A stretch of DNA of 52,386 nt from Thermoplasmatota archaeon (GCA_028279585.1 JANQNL010000148.1:1-52386), one strand, 5' to 3'; shown: positions 39,319 to 49,311, counted from the stretch's first letter. Notes: a model not told the origin generated them from the sequence alone. Numbers and translations: made by a program.

Positions 39319-41583
39319 TCACTTGTCCTTGCTCTTTTTCTCCTCTGGCCCTGTGGCCTTGAGGATGCCGTCTATGATACCGTCGAGGTCATACTCCTGG
39401 TGCATCTGTTTCTGTGCCTCGAGAGCCTTGTTGAGCTTCTCATCGTTGGAAAGTGGGGTGGGTTCTGTCTCCACAGTCGTAGGTTCGGGGAGCGTCGGCT
39501 CAGGTAGGGTCGGTTCTGGGAGATCGTCCATTGACGCGAGCTCCTTCAGGTCCTGCATCGGAGGATCAGCGATGGTCGGTGTTGGAAGGTCGTCCTCAGG
39601 TTCCTCGAGCAGGTCCTTCCCAATGGTATCGCTGAACGTTCCGACCTCTACCGCCTCTGTCTCCACAACGTCCTCATGAGGTGTCTCGGTCTGAGCGTAT
39701 GAATGCTCCTGGTCCACTCCATAGCCATGGTCGAGAGCGAAGTCCTGGGAGTAACCAGCTGAAGTGTATGGGGATGCATCGGTCACCGGTTCAGAGATCT
39801 CAAGCTCAACCTCGGTAAGGCTCTGGTGGGCATTTCCAAGAGGATCCTGGTACATCGTAGTGAGCTGCAATGGTACGGTCCCGCTGACATGTGGGTCCCA
39901 CCTTATGGACAGGTCATGAGATTGGCCTACTGGCAGTTTCGAGACCACGATCATGTCCTGGGTGTTCACAAGGATCGGGGACGATATCCTAACATTGTGA
40001 GCTGTGCACTTGCCTTTGTTGGTGAGATTGATCAGGACCGAGTTCCACTTGCCCATCACAAGGCCTTGCTCGAGCTCCAATCCTACCTCCACTATTGGAA
40101 TGTGGGTGTTCGCCATTCCTCCGATGGCTTGAGATGCAGACCTTATGACCTGGACCGCCTGTGGGTACTCCATCCTCTTGATGTGGTCTCTGGCCTTTTG
40201 CAGGATGTCATCGATGTCTGAGCAGTCGTATCCGACCTTGACCCATTCTGACATGGCAGTCCAAACGGACTCCAGTGAGTTGATGGCTTGGGCATGTCCA
40301 TTCGCATCGATACCCAAGCGGATCAGCACCTCAATGGCCTTGAACTTCTTCTGTGGGTCGTTGACGAACTTGAGGAGGTATGGTGCTGCAGGTTTGACCA
40401 GGTCCGGCCGTGAATGGGCAACTCCAGCGATACCATTTACAGCTGCCCAGGAGACCGTATGGTCCGGGTCATTTAGCATCTTGATCATCCATGGGACCAC
40501 GGCCTCGCATGCCTCCGGTTCTTTCGCGGTAATGGCCGATATCGCTTGTATCGCCCCTGTCCGGATCTGCGGGGACTGGTCCTGAAGTGCTGTGACCAAA
40601 GACCCTAGGACCGGAAAGACCATCCTTGGCACAGAGTTCCCCGCGGATGTGAGTATCCCAAGTGTGCCAAGCCGAAGCCTGGGATGGCTTGTCGGTTGCA
40701 ATCCCGCTGTGAGGTAGGGAAGTGTCCTTTTCGGGTCCTTTTGAAGGAAGATCACAGCAGCTACGGCTGCTAAACGAGAGGTCTGAAGGTCCGAACCCTC
40801 GATCATCGTGAAGACCCCCTTCACAGCCTGTGGGGAAGTTGCCATCGATGCGATGAACGCTGCAGATCCGCTGCGCTTCTCCTGGGGCTGTCTGTCCGAG
40901 AGGAGGTTGATGAATATCGGCAGCATCCGAGAAGGATAGGCGTTGGTTAGAGGCTTCAGGGCGCTCAACAGTCCCTGTCTCAATGAACCGACCCGGTTCC
41001 CCTTCTGCTTGAACTTGGCTACCCGGTACGTATCGAGGTAGATGTTGGCAAGGACCTCTGGTCCACTCCCTGCCCCTACGAGGTCCGGGCGTAGCGCTGC
41101 GCACTTGGCCATGAACCTTGCTGCAGATCGGTAAAGTGATTCCATGTCAGGGGTCGACACCTCGGGGTTGTATATTGGGGGCTGGAAACATCTGTAGGTG
41201 ATATTGATGAGGTTAGGGTCCACCAAGGCCTTGTTGTTCCCCGTGGCGTTGGTGGCCAGGTCAAGGGCCCTTCCTCCAGCTGTGTAGTTGCCCTTGTACT
41301 TGGATGACTGGGCTATGGTCCCGTTGACAATGGCGGGGATGGTCTTGATCGTGTCCGAGAACAGGTCGGGCCTCCTCTCCGAAAGCCTTGCGAAAAGGTC
41401 CAGGACCGTGGCCTGAGGGGCAGCTGAAAGGTAACCGAGGTTGCTCTTGAGCGTCTTGAGGTGGGGTACGATCGTCTCTGGATTTTGGACCGCAACCGGA
41501 TAAAGCAGCCTCAAGCCTTCTTTGACCTTTATCTCGTTGGAGGACTTGAGAAGTTTCTCTACTTGGGATTGCTTGTAGGCCAT
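39319..41583 (-). CDS. HEAT-repeat protein with C-terminal beta-sandwich and acidic tail
   Basis: ATG 41583 is 4-5 nt behind GGAGGGG; 754 residues. Residues 1 to about 470 are HEAT repeats (ETIVPHLKTLKSNLGYLSAA, QSPQIRTGAIQAISAITAK, DPDHTVSWAAVNGIAGVAHS). A helical hairpin (IDDILQKARDHIKRMEYPQAVQVIRSA, residues about 475-510) then leads into a beta-sandwich resembling CARDB/adaptin-ear modules (NSVLINLTNKGKCTAHNVRI, DLSIRWDPHVSGTVPLQLT). The C-terminus is acidic and disordered, ending in a basic helix. No signal peptide, so a cytosolic scaffold. It is divergently paired with the HEAT-DnaA-DUF835 gene and shares both HEAT repeats and the hairpin with it, so the two may act together. Confidence 0.78.
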   Translation of the reverse strand: MAYKQSQVEKLLKSSNEIKVKEGLRLLYPVAVQNPETIVPHLKTLKSNLGYLSAAPQATVLDLFARLSERRPDLFSDTIKTIPAIVNGTIAQSSKYKGNYTAGGRALDLATNATGNNKALVDPNLINITYRCFQPPIYNPEVSTPDMESLYRSAARFMAKCAALRPDLVGAGSGPEVLANIYLDTYRVAKFKQKGNRVGSLRQGLLSALKPLTNAYPSRMLPIFINLLSDRQPQEKRSGSAAFIASMATSPQAVKGVFTMIEGSDLQTSRLAAVAAVIFLQKDPKRTLPYLTAGLQPTSHPRLRLGTLGILTSAGNSVPRMVFPVLGSLVTALQDQSPQIRTGAIQAISAITAKEPEACEAVVPWMIKMLNDPDHTVSWAAVNGIAGVAHSRPDLVKPAAPYLLKFVNDPQKKFKAIEVLIRLGIDANGHAQAINSLESVWTAMSEWVKVGYDCSDIDDILQKARDHIKRMEYPQAVQVIRSASQAIGGMANTHIPIVEVGLELEQGLVMGKWNSVLINLTNKGKCTAHNVRISSPILVNTQDMIVVSKLPVGQSHDLSIRWDPHVSGTVPLQLTTMYQDPLGNAHQSLTEVELEISEPVTDASPYTSAGYSQDFALDHGYGVDQEHSYAQTETPHEDVVETEAVEVGTFSDTIGKDLLEEPEDDLPTPTIADPPMQDLKELASMDDLPEPTLPEPTLPEPTTVETEPTPLSNDEKLNKALEAQKQMHQEYDLDGIIDGILKATGPEEKKSKDK

Positions 41584-41752
41584 ACGACCCCTCCTCGACA
41601 GGAGGTCGTGCCGGAGCACGAGCGCCTGCTGCGGACCGAATACGGTCGACCTTGAATAAATGCTTTATTATGACCTTCCCGAAAACCTTTCGATATGCTA
41701 GAACATTGGGTTTGACGGGCAAAGTTTTTTAACACAGACCATACAAATCATA

Positions 41753-41762
41753 TTTATATAAT
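41753..41762 (+). promoter_or_regulatory. TATA box of the HEAT-DnaA-DUF835 gene
   Basis: TTTATATAAT in a long AT-rich tract predicts transcription near 41784-41788, leaving a leader of about 70 nt before GTG 41857. Confidence 0.55.
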
Positions 41763-41856
41763 ATTACCAATATGGTCGCGGGTCAATTCCATTGGGGGAA
41801 CCTTACATCCAGTGGGTCAACCGAGACCTTCCTCTGGTGCGGTATAGTAGGAGACG

Positions 41857-44800
41857 GTGTCAACCTTGGAGAGTATCGAAGTACTCCTTGCGGGGCTGCA
41901 GGTCCAGGACGCTCAGGTCCAAGGCCAGAACGTGCTCAAAGTCTGTGAGCACATAAAGCAGTATCCAGTCGATGGTAGGCGTGCCGTTCCAAATATCGCC
42001 CCATTCCTTGAGGGCCAGGACGAGACCCTCATATCCCCTTGTATGAACGCCATAATCGCAGTAGCGAACTTCGACCCATCTTCTGTTGTACCAGCAGTGC
42101 GACAGATAGTCAACATGCTCAACAATGTCATCTACCGGGGTATGGACCATCCGACCAACTGGGAGGATATGGCCAATGCCGCGGATGTCCTTGGGCGGGT
42201 CGCAACGATAAACACCGAAGCCGTCCTGTCCGCAATTCCAATCCTTACAAGGGTTCTGACACCACCCTTCTACAAGACCTCTGACTTCCCTGCGGGGGTC
42301 GAGAGGTTCTACGCAAAGGCCGCCCAGGCCATCGGTCAGATAGGCGCAAATCATCCAGACTCCGTCAAGGAGGTGGTCCCCACCCTCATGAAGTGTCTGG
42401 TGGACACCTATTCTTCCCCGGTTCTCATGGAGGATGCGAAGAGGCCTGATGGATTCCGTCCGATGCTCGTGTTCTCATTGCACGAGATCGGTAAAGCAAG
42501 CCCATCCCACGTCATACCATCACTTGTCAAGGTCCTGACCCACCCTGTCAATGATGTGAGGAAGAACGCCATCGAAATACTTGACAAGGTGGCCAGGGAT
42601 CCCCGACAAGCGATCCCATCTTTGGTTCAGTGCATGCAGTCCATGGACCAGGAGCTCGCAAAGAACGCGGCCCTGACCCTCGGTGGACTTGGTCAGAAGA
42701 CCCCCGAGCTTGTTGTCCCCCACTTACTCAAGGTCCTGACATCTAACAACACCAACACGCTGCGCAATGCGACCAACACCTTGATCTCCATCTCCAAGGC
42801 GAGGCCCGGAGAGCTGACCAACGCCGTGCCATACCTGATCAATCTGCTTAACAACTCCAATGTTGACATCAAGCAGCAGACGGTGCGCGTCATCCGCAAC
42901 ATAGGCAAGAACAACGTTGCCGAGATCTCGGATGCCATTCCGTTCCTGGTCTTCCAGTACATGAACGACCAGTCCACGGAGATGAAGACCGAGGTCAGGG
43001 ACTGTCTTGCAGACATTGGTGTTGACCTGGAGAAGTATACTCTGGTCGTCAACACACTCCGCAAGACCCAGGAGCTCATACCCGAGGTTGTGGGCAAGAA
43101 GAAGCCCACCAACGAGATCGAGGACCTCATCAAGGAGTCCAAGAAGTTCCTCTCATCCCTTGAGTATGACAAGGCCGTGGAGATATCCACCACCGCGTTC
43201 AATAAAGCGATGGAAGGTGCCGAGAAGGACGCATCCGAGGTGGCACCACCCACAGCAGCTCCAAAGGAGGCAGCCCTCGAGAGGTCTGTCCTGAGCTACA
43301 GGTTCGACGACTTCGTCGTTGGCCCCTCGAATAGCTTTGCCCAGGCAGCAGCCATCGCGGTGGCTGACAATCCTGCAGGTGCATACAATCCACTGTTCAT
43401 CCATTCCGGCCCTGGGCTTGGAAAGACACATCTGCTCAACGCTATCGGCAATCACTTCCAGGAGAGGAACCCCGAGGGGAATGTGGTCTATATCACGTCA
43501 GAGAAGTTCACCAACGAGCTCATCCAGGCCATCCAGAGCAAGTCCATAGACGTGTTCAGGGCCAGATACCGCAACGTGGACATCCTTCTCATTGACGATA
43601 TCCAGTTCATTGCGGGCAAGGAACACACCCAGGAAGAGTTCTTCCACACGTTCAATGCCCTGTTCAACTCCCAAAAGCAGATAGTCGTGACATCGGACAA
43701 ACCCCCTTCCGAAATCCCAACCCTTGAAGAGCGGTTGAGGTCAAGGTTCGAGTGGGGCCTCATCACAGATATCTCTGCACCAAGCTTCGAGACCAAGGTG
43801 GCCATCCTGCGCTCCAAGTCCGATGTAAAGAAGGTCGAGGTCAAGGACGATGTCCTCGCTCTCATCGCCAATAACAGCGGCAACAACATCCGTGAGCTGG
43901 AGGGTGCGCTCAACGAGGTCGTTGGGTATGCCCAGCTGACGAAGAAGGACATCACCCAGGACCTATCCAAGAACGTCTTGAAGATCACTGAGGGCAAGGC
44001 GGAGTCCAAGATAGACATCGAGTGGGGTGCGACATACGTTTCCAAAGACCCCACGACCACCACCGCCTACGAGTTCGCTAAGGCCATGATGGAAAAGGAT
44101 GCGCCTACCCAGATCATTTCCAGGGTCCATCCGGACAAGATCAAGAAGAAGTACGCCCTCGATCCTGCCAAAGAGATTCTTTGGCTGTCCAAATCACCTG
44201 GTAAGGAGTGCAGGTCACCGACCAACATCGGAAAGCTTGCATTCTCCATTGACCAGTTCATCAAAAAGAACAAGGACGCCATTGTGGTGTTCGACGGTCT
44301 TGAGTACCTCATCTCCAACAACGATTTCTCAATGGCCCTGCGATTTTTAGAAGATATCAACGAGTCCGTTGTCATCAACAACGCGATAATGGTCGTCCCT
44401 ATCTCCGAGGAGACCTACTCTACCAAGGAATTGACCCTTCTTGAGCGGAACATGCTCCAGCTTACAGAGAAGCATAGGGAATGCGTCTCGGACTTCTTCG
44501 AGTGCGAGACAGACGACGAGACCATGAAGGCGAAGCAGGAAGAGGAGCTCAAAAAGAGAGAGAACCAGCAGAAGGAGATCCTTGACCTCATCCAGAAGAT
44601 CCAGGACGGTATCCTATCCATGTCAGGAATGGGTGTCGATACATCAGATGTCGATGACCAGTTCCAGGAGGTCAGGATCAAGTCCAATAACAAGGACTAC
44701 CCAGTGGCCATCAAGTTAGCTACAGAGGTCCTTGACAAGATCGAGGCTGCGACCAAGGACAAGGTCGAAAGCATCAAGGGCGAGATAGAGACCGCCAAGG

Positions 44801-45528
44801 AGCTTCTGGCCAGAGCCGAGGAGCTCGGTGTTGCTGACCAGCATCTCAAGAGCACGCTCAACCAGGCCATAGGAGCTTACGAACTGAAGATGTTCGACCA
44901 GGCCCTAACCCTCATCAAGCAGTGTCAGAAGGAGACCTTCGCCGTGGTGGAATACCGCGACACTGTGAACCTTTTGAAAGAGGCCAGGGAGAAGATCGAC
45001 TTCGCCCGTGAGAACAAGATAGATGTGGACGCCTCCGCAGAGCTTTTGAAGAAGGCCAAACCTGCCATCGTTGACAAGGATTACAAAGAGGCCCGAAACA
45101 TTGCTCAGCAGGCCCTTGACGTTGCCCTCTCTGCCATCGGCGAGAGCCAGAAGCAGGAGAAGGACAAGGAGCGCAAGGAGCAGTTCACAGACCTCATGAG
45201 CAAGATCAACGCTGCAAAGCAGAAACTTTCCGATGCTATGAGCAAGAGCGAAGAGCAGGAGAAGGCCGTTGGCGTCGATGAAGAGCCTGCAAAAGAGGAG
45301 CCTGCCAAGGAAGAAGAGGCTCCGGCCGAGGAAGAGGCTGCCAAAGAGGAGGAGCCTACCAAGGAGGAGGAGGCACCGGCCGACGAGGAGAAGGAGGAGG
45401 AGCCTGCCAAGGAGGAACCTCCAACTATCGAGACAACAGATGATGGAAAGCCCATCTGCCCAAGTTGTGGCGCTGTTCTTTTGAAGGGCTCGGTGTTCTG
45501 CAACAAATGCGGGACGAAGCTCGGATAG
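41857..45528 (+). CDS. HEAT repeat - bacterial-type DnaA AAA+ - DUF835 - helical/acidic - zinc ribbon fusion protein
   Basis: GTG 41857 (AGGAG just upstream) gives 1,223 residues. Residues 1 to about 415 are HEAT repeats, then a helical hairpin. Residues about 476-715 are a DnaA domain [15 protein letters not shown], Walker A GPGLGKTH (518-525), [20 protein letters not shown] and RARYRNVD (initiator-specific helices), Walker B LLIDD (577-581), [11 protein letters not shown], sensor I VVTSD, arginine finger [10 protein letters not shown] (R630), sensor [11 protein letters not shown] (R679). The DnaA DNA-binding domain IV is absent. A DUF835 domain follows (about 735-870), then three helical hairpins, an acidic KEE repeat region and a zinc ribbon (C1201, C1204, C1215, C1218). 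ATP-driven oligomerisation is expected; DNA binding by this module is not. Archaea normally use Orc1/Cdc6, so replication initiation is not assumed. Confidence 0.9.
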   Translation: MSTLESIEVLLAGLQVQDAQVQGQNVLKVCEHIKQYPVDGRRAVPNIAPFLEGQDETLISPCMNAIIAVANFDPSSVVPAVRQIVNMLNNVIYRGMDHPTNWEDMANAADVLGRVATINTEAVLSAIPILTRVLTPPFYKTSDFPAGVERFYAKAAQAIGQIGANHPDSVKEVVPTLMKCLVDTYSSPVLMEDAKRPDGFRPMLVFSLHEIGKASPSHVIPSLVKVLTHPVNDVRKNAIEILDKVARDPRQAIPSLVQCMQSMDQELAKNAALTLGGLGQKTPELVVPHLLKVLTSNNTNTLRNATNTLISISKARPGELTNAVPYLINLLNNSNVDIKQQTVRVIRNIGKNNVAEISDAIPFLVFQYMNDQSTEMKTEVRDCLADIGVDLEKYTLVVNTLRKTQELIPEVVGKKKPTNEIEDLIKESKKFLSSLEYDKAVEISTTAFNKAMEGAEKDASEVAPPTAAPKEAALERSVLSYRFDDFVVGPSNSFAQAAAIAVADNPAGAYNPLFIHSGPGLGKTHLLNAIGNHFQERNPEGNVVYITSEKFTNELIQAIQSKSIDVFRARYRNVDILLIDDIQFIAGKEHTQEEFFHTFNALFNSQKQIVVTSDKPPSEIPTLEERLRSRFEWGLITDISAPSFETKVAILRSKSDVKKVEVKDDVLALIANNSGNNIRELEGALNEVVGYAQLTKKDITQDLSKNVLKITEGKAESKIDIEWGATYVSKDPTTTTAYEFAKAMMEKDAPTQIISRVHPDKIKKKYALDPAKEILWLSKSPGKECRSPTNIGKLAFSIDQFIKKNKDAIVVFDGLEYLISNNDFSMALRFLEDINESVVINNAIMVVPISEETYSTKELTLLERNMLQLTEKHRECVSDFFECETDDETMKAKQEEELKKRENQQKEILDLIQKIQDGILSMSGMGVDTSDVDDQFQEVRIKSNNKDYPVAIKLATEVLDKIEAATKDKVESIKGEIETAKELLARAEELGVADQHLKSTLNQAIGAYELKMFDQALTLIKQCQKETFAVVEYRDTVNLLKEAREKIDFARENKIDVDASAELLKKAKPAIVDKDYKEARNIAQQALDVALSAIGESQKQEKDKERKEQFTDLMSKINAAKQKLSDAMSKSEEQEKAVGVDEEPAKEEPAKEEEAPAEEEAAKEEEPTKEEEAPADEEKEEEPAKEEPPTIETTDDGKPICPSCGAVLLKGSVFCNKCGTKLG

Positions 45529-45537
45529 GTCGATATT

Positions 45538-46287
45538 TTGAAACATGTCTCCGATACCGGACCCTACAGGGAATGGATGGAGAACGATCACCTTCGTTTC
45601 TTGTACATAATATATGTACTCTATCATGATAACACTTGGAACTACGAGCTGTTGATCGATGAGGACCACGACAAAACACAGGTCGTACTGTTCGCAAAGG
45701 ACTCAGGCCGTGTCATGATGAGATGTTCTTTGGAGACAGCTGTGGCTTTCCTTGACTCCCTGGACCCTGGGGATTATTTCCTTTTCAATGTAGAGTGTGA
45801 GATCTTCGAACACGTCAAAAAGAACATGAAAGTGACCGTGGAAGAACCTTGCATCCAGTACGTTCTAGACCCCGAGAGGTTCGAGCCGCAGACGAACCAC
45901 GAGCTCGAGCTTTTGGTTTCCGAAGATGCTAAGGTCATCGATGATAATTGGCACCTCATGGACAACCACGAGTGGTTCTTCAGACAAAGGATCGAGAACG
46001 GCCAGGTCATGGGGGTCAAGCAGGATGGTGAGCTCATTGGATGGATGGGCACCTATCTCGAGACCGATAAGCACTCCCTGTTCGGTTACCTCCATGTTAT
46101 GCCCGGGCATAGGCGCTCCGGGGTAGCAAGGTCCATCATATCTGGAATGGTGGAGCGTTCGCTGGACAGTGGTCGCATACCAGTTTCCAACGTTATCACT
46201 GACAATATGGCATCACGAAAGCTCACTGAGAGCATGGGATTTGTGGACACAGGCCGCGTTGGCTGGATAGGTGTCACGAAGCAGTGA
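45538..46287 (+). CDS. GNAT-family N-acetyltransferase
   Basis: TTG 45538 gives 249 residues; ATG 45577 is an alternative. The C-terminal half is a GNAT fold: GVKQDGELIGWMGTYLE, then LHVMPGHRRSGVARSIISGM, the acetyl-CoA-binding V..GHRRxGVA loop, and NVITDNMASRKLTESMGFVD, the typical end of the fold. The N-terminal half (about 110 residues) is a second, degenerate GNAT-like or FeeM-like region. It transfers an acetyl group to an unknown amine or protein N-terminus. It lies 9 bp after the DnaA-like gene on the same strand, so co-transcription is likely. Its stop abuts the convergent TPR gene (TGA next to TCA). Confidence 0.8.
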   Translation: MKHVSDTGPYREWMENDHLRFLYIIYVLYHDNTWNYELLIDEDHDKTQVVLFAKDSGRVMMRCSLETAVAFLDSLDPGDYFLFNVECEIFEHVKKNMKVTVEEPCIQYVLDPERFEPQTNHELELLVSEDAKVIDDNWHLMDNHEWFFRQRIENGQVMGVKQDGELIGWMGTYLETDKHSLFGYLHVMPGHRRSGVARSIISGMVERSLDSGRIPVSNVITDNMASRKLTESMGFVDTGRVGWIGVTKQ

Positions 46288-48579
46288 TCACTGCATATAG
46301 TCCGACATCAGGACCTTCCTGATCTCTTCCATACAGTGGTTCTTTCCAGCAATGGCATCCTCGTTGGATGGATTGAGTCCAAGCACAAGGTCGTAGGTGT
46401 CCTTGGCCTCCTCAAACCTTCCGAGCTTCTCCAGGGAGTATGCCTTACCGGACCATGCTTCTTCTGAATTATGATTGAGCTGTGCAGCCTTTGAGAAGCA
46501 GGACTCAGCTTCTTGGAACTTACCTGCCGAGAAGAAGCAGACACCCTTGTTGTACCACGCCTCTTCCAGCTCTGGGTCGATCTTGATGGCCCGTGAGTAA
46601 GCATCCAGGGCCTCCTTCTTGAGGTCCAGGTGATTGTAGGCGACACCGAGGTTGACCAGTGCGTCCTTGTACTGTGGCTCAATCTGCAAGGCGCTTTCGT
46701 AGGCCTTGACAGCCTTGTCAGGCTTACCAACTGCATAGAGGCACATACCCTTGTCGTTCAGTGCCTCGACGTTCCTTGGGTCCATGTCCAATATCTTTTC
46801 GAGGTAGATCACAGCCTCGTTGAAGCGTCCGGTCTCACCAAGGTTCATCGCTGTCTCGAAGTAATCCTTGACGGCCCGCTGCTTCTCCTTCTCCTCAAGC
46901 TTCTTACGGCGCTTGTCCTCGAGGTCCTTCTTCTCCTTGAGCGTGTCCTTGAGGTCCTTTTCTGGATCGGCCTTGGGCTCCTCTGGTTCTTCAGGCTTTG
47001 GAGGTTCTTCTTCTTCTTCCTTCTCCTCCTCTACGACCTTCGGTATCTCCTTCTCCTGGGCAGGGCCCTTGAGGAAGGAAGCACCCTGGTCGACCACAGG
47101 CTCGCTCATGACCTCGCCAGGCTTGGTCCTGATGAAGTCCACACCCTCTAGTTTGCGCTGAGGTTCTTCCGGAGCCTCCTCGGGAACTTTCTCCTCTTCC
47201 TCCATCATGTCGGCTATGGCCTCGTTCTTGAGGGCCTCTAGCTCGGATTTAATATCGCTCTGATGGTCATGCCAATCCTGCTCCGCGGCAGGTCCGGTCT
47301 CCTCGGGAGTCCCCTCCATCTCTGGACCAGGTGGTTCTGGAGCATCATCTGCTGGAAGGTCTGGTTCTGGAGGAGCATCGTCGTCGAACTCCACCTCGGG
47401 TTCCTCAGGTTCATCGTCAAAGGTGGGTTCCTCAGGTCCATCATCAAAGGTTGGTTCCTCAGGTTCATCGTCAAAGGTTGGTTCTTCCTTCTCCTCCTGT
47501 TCTGGAGGTGTTCCTCCGACCAGTGTGGACTCGAAGTCATGCTCGGCCCCATCAGGCTCTGGACCTTCAGGTTCTGGTGAATTGGTATCGGGTTCGTCAT
47601 CGAGCAAGTGCATGGGCATGTCAGCCTTGATGTTGTCAACAGACATGGGTTCTGCAGGCTGCTCGGGCTGTTCTGGCTCATCCTGGACCCAGGTCTCTGC
47701 GTCTGCTGCGACCTCAGGTTCCTCTGTGGACGGCTCGTCCCAGGTCTCCTCCTTCGGTTCCATCTCTGCAAGCTTTGTCTTTGCATGGCTGATCGCTTTG
47801 GAGATGGTCTTCTGGTTAGGGTCCAGCTCAAGGATCCTTTCCCAGTTGTCAATGGCCCCCTGGTACTTTCCAGCCTTGAACAGGTCCGTTCCTCTGTTGA
47901 AGTACTCGTTGATCCTGGCAAGTCTTTCGCGCTTCATGGAAAGCTCAGGGTCCTCCTCCTCGTCTGGCCGTGGCCGCTTGCCCTTCTTCTTCTTACCCTT
48001 CTTCTTCTTGCCCTTCTTCGGCCTTGGACCATCATGTGTGGCCTTGTCCGACATCGGAGCATCATAACCGTGAGAATGTTCTGCAAGGATAGCCTGGGCC
48101 TCTTCCTCTGACGGTTCCTCATCGTCATAGCGGGGTTGGTTCTCGTCCACCATGTCCCAGACGACCTCTTTCTCGTCTGCATCGACAACACCTTCCTGAG
48201 ATGGGGACTGACCTTTCATGACACGCTTCTTTCCACCCTTCATCTTGCGCATCTTCCCCTTCTTTGGCCTTCTCTCCTCACCTTCCGGATGCCTTGGACG
48301 TCTTTCTGTCTCAGGAGCCTCCTCATCTACATCAAGCCCCATCTTGCGCTTGACTATCCGCTCCAGCTTGTGGTGTTTCTCCATGGAGATGTCGAGCTCT
48401 TCTCGCTTCTGTTCCAATCTCCTTGCCTCACCATCAGAAAGCCTTCCGTCTTCCCATGCCATCTCGAGGTAGTCCCTGTACTGTCGCAGGTTCTCCCTTC
48501 TGTCTGGCTCTTCCTGGTTTGGATTTCGGATAAGGGCTCCAAGCCCCTTGCCCAGTGATTTCCTCTTGGGTTTGACCAT
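46288..48579 (-). CDS. ParB-type N-peptide protein with acidic linker and C-terminal TPR array
   Basis: ATG 48579 is 7 nt behind GGGAGG; 763 residues. The first 17 residues read KRKSLGKGLGALI, which matches the N-terminal peptide by which bacterial ParB (Spo0J) stimulates ParA. No ParB CTPase, HTH or dimerisation domain follows. Instead there is a helical part (20-85), lysine-rich tracts (KKGKKKKGKKKKGK near 190), one TPR (about 212-250), a 300-residue acidic/proline linker with a TFDDEPEEP repeat, and five TPRs at about 590-750 (VEALNDKGMCLYAVGKPDKA). The gene is third in an operon with ParA. It is probably a ParA partner linking the ATPase to a cargo bound by the TPRs (inference). The low-complexity linker is unusual in length. 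Confidence 0.82.
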   Translation of the reverse strand: MVKPKRKSLGKGLGALIRNPNQEEPDRRENLRQYRDYLEMAWEDGRLSDGEARRLEQKREELDISMEKHHKLERIVKRKMGLDVDEEAPETERRPRHPEGEERRPKKGKMRKMKGGKKRVMKGQSPSQEGVVDADEKEVVWDMVDENQPRYDDEEPSEEEAQAILAEHSHGYDAPMSDKATHDGPRPKKGKKKKGKKKKGKRPRPDEEEDPELSMKRERLARINEYFNRGTDLFKAGKYQGAIDNWERILELDPNQKTISKAISHAKTKLAEMEPKEETWDEPSTEEPEVAADAETWVQDEPEQPEQPAEPMSVDNIKADMPMHLLDDEPDTNSPEPEGPEPDGAEHDFESTLVGGTPPEQEEKEEPTFDDEPEEPTFDDGPEEPTFDDEPEEPEVEFDDDAPPEPDLPADDAPEPPGPEMEGTPEETGPAAEQDWHDHQSDIKSELEALKNEAIADMMEEEEKVPEEAPEEPQRKLEGVDFIRTKPGEVMSEPVVDQGASFLKGPAQEKEIPKVVEEEKEEEEEPPKPEEPEEPKADPEKDLKDTLKEKKDLEDKRRKKLEEKEKQRAVKDYFETAMNLGETGRFNEAVIYLEKILDMDPRNVEALNDKGMCLYAVGKPDKAVKAYESALQIEPQYKDALVNLGVAYNHLDLKKEALDAYSRAIKIDPELEEAWYNKGVCFFSAGKFQEAESCFSKAAQLNHNSEEAWSGKAYSLEKLGRFEEAKDTYDLVLGLNPSNEDAIAGKNHCMEEIRKVLMSDYMQ

Positions 48580-48591
48580 GTGGCCGCCTCC

Positions 48592-49311
48592 CTACCTGTT
48601 CTTCTTCATTTTCTTCAGCAGTCTTTCGTAGACCACCTTGGGGTCATCTTTGTCCCTTTTGGCCTTGGACTTGCCTTTTTCTTTCGGCTCATCCTGAGGG
48701 TCACTACCCGAAGGATCCGAAGAATCGTCAGATTCGATTGGATCCTCGGCTGTGACCTGTTCATCGTCATCGACCGGTTCGGTCTCTTGGATCTCTTCTT
48801 GAGGGTTACGCCCCGAAAGATCCGAAGAATCGTCAGATTCGATTGGATCTTCCTCCTCCTCCTCGTCCACGTACTCGACCTCGGCCCACTCCTCTATCTC
48901 CTCCGCTTCCTTGGCCTCTTCCTCGTCCTCTACAGGAATGGCCTCCGGAGCGTCGCAATCGTCCCCATCTTGCAGGAACTTACCGACAAGGTCTCTGTAA
49001 GCATCCATGGCAGCAGCCTTCTTCTCCGCTACTTCCTCATCACTGAGGTCGTTCGATGCTTCGAGTGCTTCGCCAATCTCCTCCTCCATCTCGTCCATTA
49101 TCTCCTCTTCGTCCACAAGGACGGACTCGTCGTGCTCTGTCTTGCACTGCGCAAGCTTCTGCTTGGCCTTCTTCTCAGCCCAGAGCTTGAGGAGCTCCTC
49201 GTCCATCTCCTTCTTCTCTTCCTTCTGCTTTTTGGAAGAGCCCTTCTTCTTCGTCTCTTTCTTATCACGAATAAGGGCCTTTAGCCCCCGACCCATGGCC
49301 TTCTTAGCCAT
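48592..49311 (-). CDS. Acidic protein with ParB-type ParA-stimulating N-peptide
   Basis: ATG 49311 lies inside the end of parA, overlapping it by 8 bp, so the two are translationally coupled. The 239-residue protein begins AKKAMGRGLKALIRDKK, a second copy of the ParB-type N-peptide (R8 in the place of the ParA-activating basic residue). A lysine-rich stretch, acidic helices (LVDEEEIMDEMEEEIGEAL) and a disordered acidic region follow, containing a duplicated EDPIESDDSSD unit. The last 15 residues are basic (VYERLLKKMKKN). No folded domain is recognised. Small coiled or disordered adaptors with such N-peptides are known to couple ParA-type ATPases to cargo in bacteria. The duplicated segment is also near-identical at DNA level. 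Confidence 0.8.
   Translation of the reverse strand: MAKKAMGRGLKALIRDKKETKKKGSSKKQKEEKKEMDEELLKLWAEKKAKQKLAQCKTEHDESVLVDEEEIMDEMEEEIGEALEASNDLSDEEVAEKKAAAMDAYRDLVGKFLQDGDDCDAPEAIPVEDEEEAKEAEEIEEWAEVEYVDEEEEEDPIESDDSSDLSGRNPQEEIQETEPVDDDEQVTAEDPIESDDSSDPSGSDPQDEPKEKGKSKAKRDKDDPKVVYERLLKKMKKNR
48693..48852. repeat. Coding direct repeat inside the acidic ParA partner gene
   Basis: Two segments (about 48693-48748 and 48799-48852) are near-identical over about 54 bp, including an identical run of about 31 bp (GATCCGAAGAATCGTCAGAT...). They encode the two EDPIESDDSSD units. A recent internal duplication explains it. Confidence 0.7.

Noticed and set aside
41857..45528. A functional replication origin with DnaA boxes next to the DnaA-like gene
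   Set aside because: No cluster of TTATNCACA-type boxes was seen on either strand, and the protein lacks the box-binding domain.
46288..49311. Calling either ParA partner a ParB
   Set aside because: Only the N-terminal peptide matches ParB; no ParB/Srx CTPase motif (GERRxRA) or HTH is present.
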